From CAMLKC01 sp035493555 (GTDB taxonomy: Bacteria > Patescibacteriota > Saccharimonadia > Saccharimonadales > Saccharimonadaceae), in NCBI GenBank assembly GCA_035493555.1, contig DATJIC010000041.1:1-8771 (forward strand): DNA of 8,771 bases, written 5' to 3'. This document shows positions 1 through 5,952 of this stretch, piece after piece. Every line of letters begins with the position of its first letter. The stretch's first letter is position 1. The notes below the pieces were generated by a model. That model was not told where the DNA came from, did not search any database, and saw only the letters and a list, made by a program, of their open reading frames with translations. Both the position numbers and the translations under genes were made by a program.

Positions 1-735
1 ACGGGTATTAACACTCCTCCCGAATATGCCTCTATGGTGTGCGAGGAGTTATCGGGATTAACAGGCTTTCCGTTTGTTAAAGCCGAAAACCTTATTGAGG
101 CCACTCAGGATATGGGTGCATTCATTGAACTTTCGGGTACACTGCGCCAGATGGCTATTAGGCTGTCCAAGGTTTGTAACGACCTACGCCTGCTTTCGTC
201 GGGTCCCCGTGCCGGTTTTGGAGAGATTAACCTCCCTCCCGTGCAGGCCGGATCGAGTATCATGCCTGGCAAAGTGAATCCGGTGATCCCCGAGGTGGTG
301 AATCAAATTGCCTTTGAAGTTATAGGTAACGACGTGACGGTGTCGTTTGCCGCGGAAGCTGGCCAGCTACAGCTCAACGCCTTTGAGCCGATTATTGCCT
401 GTAACCTATTTAATAGCCTGCAGTATCTGCGCCAGGGCTGTCTCACGCTTGCGAGAAACTGCGTTAGCGGCATTACGGCGAACCAATTGCAGTTGCAAAA
501 GACGGTTGCAAACTCCATAGGTATCGTTACGGCGCTTAACCCATATATTGGCTATGCGAATGCCAGCAGCGTGGCGAAAGAAGCTGCTGTCAAGGGCACG
601 GGGGTCAGCGAAATTGTTGTCAGCCGCGGGCTTCTTAGTAAGGAACGCCTTGACGATATCCTTCGCCCCGAAAACCTTACGGCGCCTCGTGCCGTTCCTA
701 TAAGCAAGGTAAAAAAGATCAAAAACCTGCGTTAA
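1..735 (+). CDS. aspA: Aspartate ammonia-lyase (aspartase), C-terminal part, 5' end outside window
   Basis: The open frame enters at base 1 and gives 244 residues before TAA. This is roughly the second half of a fumarase/aspartase superfamily enzyme, whose members are usually about 460-480 residues. The superfamily signature GSSIMPGKVNP lies at fragment residues 84-94 (bases 250-282). It is the flexible loop that carries the catalytic serine. The following segment, with EVVNQ, VIGND, AAEAGQLQLN and later NSIGIVTALNP, matches aspartases rather than class II fumarases or argininosuccinate lyases as I recall the families. The known reaction is reversible conversion of L-aspartate to fumarate and ammonia in the cytoplasm by a homotetramer. 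The C-terminus ends in a short basic tail. The gene is followed at once by a strong terminator and faces the opposite-strand genes, so it is not part of the glycan operon. The frame is intact throughout the visible part. Confidence 0.93.
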   Translation, partial: TGINTPPEYASMVCEELSGLTGFPFVKAENLIEATQDMGAFIELSGTLRQMAIRLSKVCNDLRLLSSGPRAGFGEINLPPVQAGSSIMPGKVNPVIPEVVNQIAFEVIGNDVTVSFAAEAGQLQLNAFEPIIACNLFNSLQYLRQGCLTLARNCVSGITANQLQLQKTVANSIGIVTALNPYIGYANASSVAKEAAVKGTGVSEIVVSRGLLSKERLDDILRPENLTAPRAVPISKVKKIKNLR

Positions 736-746
736 TACAACTATAA

Positions 747-770
747 AAAGAAGCCCCGAGGGGCTTCTTT
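747..770. terminator. Bidirectional Rho-independent terminator between convergent genes
   Basis: A perfect inverted repeat has 11-base arms (747-757 and 760-770) with only GA between them. The GC-rich core GCCCC/GGGGC is flanked by A-rich and T-rich ends. Read on the plus strand, the hairpin ends in CTTCTTT. Read on the minus strand, it ends in CTTCTTT followed by TTATAG. It lies 11 bases after the aspA stop and 25 bases after the stop of the opposite-strand small gene, so it can serve both. Confidence 0.92.
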
Positions 771-795
771 CATTTGACGTCAAACTCAAAAGGGT

Positions 796-1098
796 CTAGT
801 GACCGACAAAGTAGTTGATAATAATAACGATAACGTTATTATTGCCAACAATGTCGCCGACATTGACGCTTATGTTACCGCCACCGTAGCCATGTCCTAG
901 GCCAACGGCGCCGTGTGCGCCACTATTACCATGGTGGTTTCCGCCGGCATTGCCGTGTCCGTGGCCCCCTCCTGGCATAGCGCTTGCGATGTTCGACGTA
1001 CCAACCAGGACGCTGACGGCGGCAACCATCAAGCCCATGACCAGCTTAGTCGACATCATTTTGCTCTGTGATACCGACCGGGTAAGTGTTTTACTCAT
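796..1098 (-). CDS. Small secreted Gly/His-rich protein, function unknown
   Basis: The product has 100 residues. Residues 1-15 form a polar, basic N-region, about 16-34 a hydrophobic core, and ASA at 38-40 is a typical signal peptidase I site. This leaves a mature peptide of about 60 residues. The mature part has two zones. Residues 41-74 are rich in Gly, His and Asn (GHGHGN, GNHHGN, GLGHGYGGG). Residues 75-100 are hydrophobic and Asn-rich (NISVNVGDIVGNNNV, then VIIINYF). Seven histidines could bind metal, and the Asn/Val/Ile tail resembles beta-strand or amyloid-prone sequence; both are inference. The ATG at 1098 is preferred because a purine-rich ribosome site (AAGGGAG) lies about 10 bases upstream. 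The Met codons at positions 14 and 15 have no such site. The gene has its own promoter and terminator, which supports it being real. I recognise no family for it. Confidence 0.8.
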   Translation of the reverse strand: MSKTLTRSVSQSKMMSTKLVMGLMVAAVSVLVGTSNIASAMPGGGHGHGNAGGNHHGNSGAHGAVGLGHGYGGGNISVNVGDIVGNNNVIVIIINYFVGH

Positions 1099-1136
1099 TT
1101 TCTTTCTTCTCCCTTACGTTAGTATTCACAACTACC

Positions 1137-1165
1137 ATCCTAACAACCAAAATGCTTATGGTCAA
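1137..1165 (-). promoter_or_regulatory. Sigma-70-type promoter for the small secreted-protein gene
   Basis: On the minus strand TTGACC (1165-1160) is followed after exactly 17 bases by TAGGAT (1142-1137), with a TG one base upstream of the -10 box (extended -10). This matches consensus at 5 of 6 and 4 of 6 positions. The expected start of transcription is near 1130, giving a leader of about 30 bases before the ATG at 1098. Confidence 0.7.
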
Positions 1166-1186
1166 AACGCTAACAGTAGTAGCGTT
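1166..1186. repeat. Perfect 7-base inverted repeat abutting the -35 box
   Basis: AACGCTA (1166-1172) and TAGCGTT (1180-1186) are exact reverse complements separated by 7 bases. The palindrome begins 10 bases past the stop of the 116-residue membrane gene and touches the -35 box of the next gene. On the minus strand the hairpin is followed by TT, giving four T in all. It could be a weak terminator for the glycan operon or an operator for the small-peptide promoter. The stem is short and only moderately GC-rich, so neither role is certain. Confidence 0.45.
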
Positions 1187-1196
1187 GTGTATAGTA

Positions 1197-1547
1197 CTAC
1201 TTGGTTCGCGGCTCTCTCTGTAAGCCAAAAATAAGCTCAATCACGGCCAGTACAAAGAGTACAAAGCTGTAGGCGGCAAAGTTTTGGGCAATCAGCCAGT
1301 TGCCTACCACAATCGCAACGGGCACAACGCCAAGTGCCGAGAGTGCCAGTATAAATGTGGTCTGCGGCGGCAGCTCTTTTTTAAAGGCAAAGATACCGTA
1401 GAGGAGGATAACCGTATAGCCGATCCACTGTATTTGTGCCAAAAAGCCAAAAAACGCCATAACAAGTAGAAACAGCAAGAACGATCCATGACGCTGTAAT
1501 ATCCCCGGTAGTTTAATGGTACGCTTGCGGTGTTTAAGTTGCAGCAT
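1197..1547 (-). CDS. Small four-helix membrane protein, last gene of the glycan operon
   Basis: The product has 116 residues. A basic N-terminus (LKHRKRTIK) is followed by four probable membrane segments at about 22-38, 41-55, 63-86 and 91-109, and a basic C-terminal end (REPRTK). There are no recognisable catalytic motifs. The ATG at 1547 overlaps the stop of the preceding gene by one base (TAATG). A GAGGT ribosome site lies about 10 bases upstream, within the end of that gene, so translation is probably coupled. Position at the end of the operon suggests an accessory of the two GT-C-like proteins, for example a GtrA-like flippase or a subunit; this is guesswork, as I see no GtrA signature. 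The family is unknown to me. Confidence 0.82.
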   Translation of the reverse strand: MLQLKHRKRTIKLPGILQRHGSFLLFLLVMAFFGFLAQIQWIGYTVILLYGIFAFKKELPPQTTFILALSALGVVPVAIVVGNWLIAQNFAAYSFVLFVLAVIELIFGLQREPRTK

Positions 1548-3208
1548 TAGGGCGTTACCTCGTACAGTTTAAGACTGTCGTTCTCGTCTATAAGCTTAAT
1601 GCCCGCTTGGTGGTTTATATAGTCGTAACTGCTGGCATCGTCGTCTTTTGCGAGCAAGATGTAAGTAATGTGATGACTGGCGAGTGTGGGAACGAGAGTC
1701 TCGAGATGGCCGAGAGCTGTTTTAATGTCCTCCTTCTCCTTATTAGGCATGGTCGGTGTTACGCTGCCAAATTCAGGATCATCGCTGGCAACCGTTGGGA
1801 CGGTAAAGAACTTTTCAGCTGGCGTCGCAATAATGCGGTCGCTAAACTTAAACGCCATATACTGGTGCCATGGCAGAAACAGCACCCGCTTAGCGCCAGG
1901 CAGGCTTACTAGCTTATTGTCCATGGCAGTCCAGCCTGCCGGATACTGCTTTGGAGATAGCTGTCCGCCAAAACCCCAGAGCATTGCAGGGGTAACGGCA
2001 ATCGGAAGCAAAAGACATATCATAATAACTACCTGGCCGCCTATATCGTGGAACTTTTCGGTCGCCCATTTTGCAGTAAAGGCAGCGCCAAGTGTTCCTA
2101 GCATCGCATAGCCAAGCGCGATAAGGTTAGCAAATTTGTCGGGCTCGCGGTACCCCGATACGAGCGGCAGTATCTGGCTCACCCATGCGACAAGTGGCGT
2201 TGCTGCTAAAATAACACCTAGTACAATACATGTTACGGCAAGGGTTACTAGTAGGCGCGACGCATTCCAGGCTTTGCTTGCTCCGGTTATAACGAGTATC
2301 CATATAATCAAGAACAACACGCCCCATGCGGGTACTATATCTTGCGGGAGTGTAAAGAGCTGGCGTGACTCAGCCCAGAAGCCTTGCAGCCGAACCACCT
2401 CGCCTATTACTCCCAGTAAGCTGCCACCCCCCGTTGCAAACGCTGAAAAGTCTGCTGATCCCCGGCTTGTTACTACCTCGCCTATCGAGCCGTTGCCCAT
2501 GAGCGCGGGAATCAGCCAGTAGCTGCAAAGGACAGCAAGAGCTGCTAGTAGTACACCCGACCAAATAAAATATTGTTTGGCACGACTTTTCCGGAAGTAA
2601 TGGAAACCCCAAGCAAGAAGCGGCAAAAGCAGCGCGATAATAAATAAAATGGCTATATGGTGAATCGATGCCGTAACGATTGCGAACGACCATGCGGCAA
2701 GCGGAACAACTGTTTGTAACGACGGCAGGGTAAAAAACTTAAGGAGTGATTTGATGAAAAAAGGCACCATTGCATAGCCAAGCAGAAACAGCCATTGCCC
2801 CGCCATAAACCGCGAGTAGGTAAACGGGTTGATCATGTAGAAGATTCCGCCAAAGTATAGTCCCAGGCGCCACAAGTCGGCTCCAATACGTTCCTTCATG
2901 TTAAGTGATTGGAGCAAACTGTGCATCCCTACGCCCGAAAAAAGCAAAATGGCAAATAATATTATCTTTTGAATCACATCGGCCGGAAGTATAAAATGCA
3001 GCAACCAAAGCAGCAGCTGCAGCGGATACGTGTTACTGACATCGGTCGGAAACCCTATATGGGGCGTAAACACCATATCGAGCGTTAGTATAAAGCCCGG
3101 CAGTAGCAGCGGCAGTAACACGGCTAGTGCCAGCGCGCTGTATTCAAACCAGATTATTCTTTTTTCGTCCCGTAGCCAGTGCCAGGTTGCAGTAAGTTTT
3201 TCGCTCAT
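1547..3208 (-). CDS. Polytopic membrane protein, GT-C-like glycosyltransferase candidate (553 aa)
   Basis: The protein is an integral membrane protein with about a dozen hydrophobic segments between residues 22 and 410, followed by a soluble C-terminal region of about 140 residues. The first extracytoplasmic loop after helix 1 (TLDMVFTPHIGFPTD, residues 42-56) carries acidic residues in the place where GT-C enzymes keep their catalytic acid. Two further segments, NPFTYSRFMAGQWLFLLGY (127-145) and YREPDKFANL (353-362), resemble conserved parts of large membrane proteins of archaea and candidate-phyla bacteria that are often annotated as YfhO- or AftD-like. The C-terminal region contains RVLFLPWHQY (441-450) and HHITYILLAKDDD (512-524). 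The ATG at 3208 has GGAG five bases upstream and lies two bases after the stop of the preceding gene. The likely role is transfer of a sugar from a polyprenyl-phosphate donor to an extracellular acceptor. Substrate cannot be read from the sequence, and a non-enzymatic transport role is possible. Confidence 0.85.
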   Translation of the reverse strand: MSEKLTATWHWLRDEKRIIWFEYSALALAVLLPLLLPGFILTLDMVFTPHIGFPTDVSNTYPLQLLLWLLHFILPADVIQKIILFAILLFSGVGMHSLLQSLNMKERIGADLWRLGLYFGGIFYMINPFTYSRFMAGQWLFLLGYAMVPFFIKSLLKFFTLPSLQTVVPLAAWSFAIVTASIHHIAILFIIALLLPLLAWGFHYFRKSRAKQYFIWSGVLLAALAVLCSYWLIPALMGNGSIGEVVTSRGSADFSAFATGGGSLLGVIGEVVRLQGFWAESRQLFTLPQDIVPAWGVLFLIIWILVITGASKAWNASRLLVTLAVTCIVLGVILAATPLVAWVSQILPLVSGYREPDKFANLIALGYAMLGTLGAAFTAKWATEKFHDIGGQVVIMICLLLPIAVTPAMLWGFGGQLSPKQYPAGWTAMDNKLVSLPGAKRVLFLPWHQYMAFKFSDRIIATPAEKFFTVPTVASDDPEFGSVTPTMPNKEKEDIKTALGHLETLVPTLASHHITYILLAKDDDASSYDYINHQAGIKLIDENDSLKLYEVTP

Positions 3209-3210
3209 AT

Positions 3211-5952
3211 CTACTCCATCCGTAAGTCATATATTAATGGTTGAACTGTCGGCGTAATTGCAATTTTGCCGGTTGTTATGTGTGTAAAATCAAGCGGCAC
3301 ATCGGCCTTGGGTATGAGTGTTGCGGAGTCTACGATAACCGCATTAGTATCGGCATTTTTTAGTGACAACGTGTGATTGCCCTTAGGAAGCTGTGCATCG
3401 ATATAAAAATAACTAAAGTCCACATAGTCGCCGGTAGCTTTTTGGTCTTCCTGGACTTTATTCAGCTGAATTGCCTTGCCGTCAATGGTGGCCTGAACGG
3501 TGTCTTTTTTAGATGCGCCGTGGAGCAGTATGCGGTATGCGCCATCTGCCGGTGCCGTGATTTTTATAGGCAATGTGCTTGTACCTTTGGTGAGGCCGAC
3601 AAAGGACGGCCGCTGCAGGTTCATAAGGCTCGGCAGGTTCTCATGCAGATAGTTGTAATCGTCGTCTTTGGCATAAAGCGTGCTAAGCGACAGCGTGTTG
3701 TTGGTGAAGTTAGAACTGGCGACGTATTCAGAATTGAACGGTAGGGATATGGGGTTTGGCACTGCCGTTTGCTTGCTGTTCATAAAACAGTAAATGTCGT
3801 AATATGTTCGCTCGACACTGTCGGTCATGATTTTTTTGCCTCCTTTTGAAAGAAGGTATGAGCGCATCTGCAGGGGGAAGAAACTGGCAAATCCGCTAAC
3901 ATCACGCTTGTTCAAATGATCGAGCGTTGTTTGCCACTGCGTATCAACCAAGAGCGACAACGTACTGTCTGTAGGTTTTTTAAGGCTGTACAGTTCGTAG
4001 TCTTTCCCTCCGGCCGTTTTCACGTAACGGGTAGAATGTGCCAGGCTTTTTCTGATCTTCCCCTCTATGCCAGGCAGATATGCCATACCTTGGTCGCGCT
4101 GCTTTGAGTTAACAGGCACTAAAAGGTTGGTAATGCCAAGGTCGTCGGCAAGGATATCTTCCCACCATGGCTCATTGTAGGCAATCGAACGGTAAACAAG
4201 ATATGATATTAGCTTATTGTCCGTGTTTGCGCCGGCGCCGTAATAGAACGTTGGTTTACCGACGTAGTAGATCAAGTATTTGTCCAGGAAACTGTAACTT
4301 TTGCCGTCCTGCATGAGCTCTCGTCCACTTTCAAGCGTCGGCAGAATAAACAGTTTCGTTGTAGCCTGCCCCGAGAGCTTTGCCTTTATGTCTTTCAAAT
4401 CTTGGGGGATATGATACGGCGCCGCAAAAGTTGCCAAATCGCCCGATGCCAGTGCTGTCCGGTAGTCGTTGTTTGCGTAGAGCGGAAAAAGGGCGATGAG
4501 AATAACGAGGAGCGACGCGGTTACCATGCGGCGCTTGCGCATAAAGACTTCGCGCAACCACACAAGTACGATCATGAACAGCAGCCCTGCCACGTAAAAG
4601 TAAATAAACTGGAACCGGTGCGGGAACCGCAGGATATTTATGAATGTACCGAGCAGACTGGCGATCGTTGCTCCAAATCCGCCGAGCCCATTAAAGAATA
4701 TGGCAACATTTCCCAGGGCGTCGTGGAAGGAATACGGACTGTTTTCGCTGTAGCCTATAGTCATCCACATGGCAAACAACATAATGATAAACAGTGTAAT
4801 AATGAACACTTTGACAACAATATGCATCGTATGCCATCGCTTGAACATAAAAATACTGCCTATGAGGAACATAACGATCATACTGCCAAAGCGCGGAATC
4901 GGTGCCAGGTAGTTACCGTACCGGATAAGATCAACGTGCCCTGCCGTGTCGAGCGAAAATATATACGGCAATGCCAGCGAGGCGTAGTAGATCATCCAGT
5001 AGTTAACGGGGATTTGCGTGGACACGCCGGAGATGCTCGAGCCGCTCGTCGCAAAAATAAACACAACGTACGGTATAAGACTTAGGAGTACGAGCAATCC
5101 AAAATAACGTAATCCCCGCCAAAAGTATTTCCAAAAAAACTTACGGTTCATAATGAGGGTGAACAGTGTATGTAGGCCAATAATAAGCACGGCAACGACA
5201 TAAAAAATCACATGGTAGTGGATAGCCGGGTTAAACAAAGTTAAGGCCGAAACCGACAGAACGTTTTTAATGCTCAGCCGCAACTTAAAGAACACTTGTT
5301 CGCATAGTAGTGAAAGCGACAGCGCGAACATTGAAAATCCAATAATAAGCACGTAAAAATGGGCTATTTTTGAGTACAGTAAAATGGTGTGAATAAGGAG
5401 CGTTGCCAGCAGCGCGGCAATAATACCAAACAGCGAACGTTTATAAATGTATCTGCCTATTCGGTGGAACGCATAAAATAAAATGAATGCCGAGACCGTA
5501 TTGAGCAAAACAATCGCGAATGGCAGTATTTTATCGTAGCGCACCCAAGCTGTCCAAAAAGAATAATTTACCCGCACCTCCTCAGACGATGTAAGCGCGG
5601 ATGTTCCTTCGCCCCAAAACTGCGTGCCAAAATCAAAAAACGGCACCAGTTCTTCGCGGACGATTGATGCATCGCCCCGCAGTATGCTGGGTATTGCGGC
5701 GACAACATCACGAAAAACAAAAATATGGAACAGGAGCATGGCGGCAAATAGCAGCAAATATAGCCTGCGCGGATGCTGGCGCAGCCATAAAAAGCGGGTA
5801 CTCTCTTTGGTTGATGAGTCTGACGGTACGGAGACAGGAGTGTTCTCAGTGTGCTGTACTGCCGGGGCTGTTTGCCGGTGCGGGACTGCGGGGCGAGGCT
5901 GCGGTACTGGCTTTGGTACAGTTGGCTGAGATATGCTTTTACGCCGTTTTAT
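3211..5952 (-). CDS. Large GT-C-like membrane protein with Pro-rich N-tail and C-terminal carbohydrate-binding-like domain; no canonical start codon
   Basis: If read from ATA at 5952 the product has 913 residues. Residues 1-50 are a basic then Pro-rich tail (KRRK, with ten prolines between 10 and 43). RFLWLRQHPRR (53-63) flanks the first membrane helix. About a dozen helices run to about residue 490, and the remaining ~420 residues are soluble and probably extracytoplasmic. The first outer loop contains RGDASIVREELVPFF (92-106), with acidic residues suited to a GT-C active site. RFPHRF (442-447) resembles the REPDKF motif of the neighbouring 553-residue protein. Residues about 790-880 look like a beta-sandwich carbohydrate-binding module (GAYRILLHGASKK, then VQATIDGK, then LPKGNHTLSL). 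The layout recalls AftD-type arabinofuranosyltransferases, but this is by architecture only. No ATG, GTG or TTG occurs in frame between the stop at 5988 and TTG at 5757, which lies inside helix 1; the first ATG is at 5739. ATA at 5952 overlaps the preceding stop as ATAA. A frameshift or a sequence error are alternatives. Confidence 0.85.
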   Translation of the reverse strand: MKRRKSISQPTVPKPVPQPRPAVPHRQTAPAVQHTENTPVSVPSDSSTKESTRFLWLRQHPRRLYLLLFAAMLLFHIFVFRDVVAAIPSILRGDASIVREELVPFFDFGTQFWGEGTSALTSSEEVRVNYSFWTAWVRYDKILPFAIVLLNTVSAFILFYAFHRIGRYIYKRSLFGIIAALLATLLIHTILLYSKIAHFYVLIIGFSMFALSLSLLCEQVFFKLRLSIKNVLSVSALTLFNPAIHYHVIFYVVAVLIIGLHTLFTLIMNRKFFWKYFWRGLRYFGLLVLLSLIPYVVFIFATSGSSISGVSTQIPVNYWMIYYASLALPYIFSLDTAGHVDLIRYGNYLAPIPRFGSMIVMFLIGSIFMFKRWHTMHIVVKVFIITLFIIMLFAMWMTIGYSENSPYSFHDALGNVAIFFNGLGGFGATIASLLGTFINILRFPHRFQFIYFYVAGLLFMIVLVWLREVFMRKRRMVTASLLVILIALFPLYANNDYRTALASGDLATFAAPYHIPQDLKDIKAKLSGQATTKLFILPTLESGRELMQDGKSYSFLDKYLIYYVGKPTFYYGAGANTDNKLISYLVYRSIAYNEPWWEDILADDLGITNLLVPVNSKQRDQGMAYLPGIEGKIRKSLAHSTRYVKTAGGKDYELYSLKKPTDSTLSLLVDTQWQTTLDHLNKRDVSGFASFFPLQMRSYLLSKGGKKIMTDSVERTYYDIYCFMNSKQTAVPNPISLPFNSEYVASSNFTNNTLSLSTLYAKDDDYNYLHENLPSLMNLQRPSFVGLTKGTSTLPIKITAPADGAYRILLHGASKKDTVQATIDGKAIQLNKVQEDQKATGDYVDFSYFYIDAQLPKGNHTLSLKNADTNAVIVDSATLIPKADVPLDFTHITTGKIAITPTVQPLIYDLRME
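3214..3217 (-). promoter_or_regulatory. Ribosome binding site of the 553-residue membrane protein
   Basis: GGAG lies inside the last codons of the upstream gene, five bases before the ATG at 3208, and fixes that start. Its placement over the upstream stop codon region favours coupled translation. Confidence 0.7.

Noticed and set aside
406..789. Open frame of 127 codons antisense to aspA
   Set aside because: It lies opposite the conserved aspartase sequence, crosses the terminator hairpin, and its translation shows no domain or signal sequence.
736..1196. CRISPR array, tRNA, insertion sequence or attachment site in the intergenic regions
   Set aside because: The only structures seen are the terminator hairpin, one promoter and one short palindrome. 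There are no regularly spaced repeats, cloverleaf folds or transposase fragments.
950..1234. Plus-strand frame of 94 codons across the small gene and its promoter
   Set aside because: It overlaps the secreted-peptide gene, its promoter and the end of the next gene. The sequence has no recognisable features, and the opposite strand explains the region better.
4402..5085. Open frame of 227 codons on the plus strand inside the large GT-C gene
   Set aside because: The translation is rich in charged and polar residues, with Cys, His, Lys and Arg, as expected from the complement of hydrophobic membrane codons. There is no promoter, ribosome site or domain, and the opposite strand is clearly coding.
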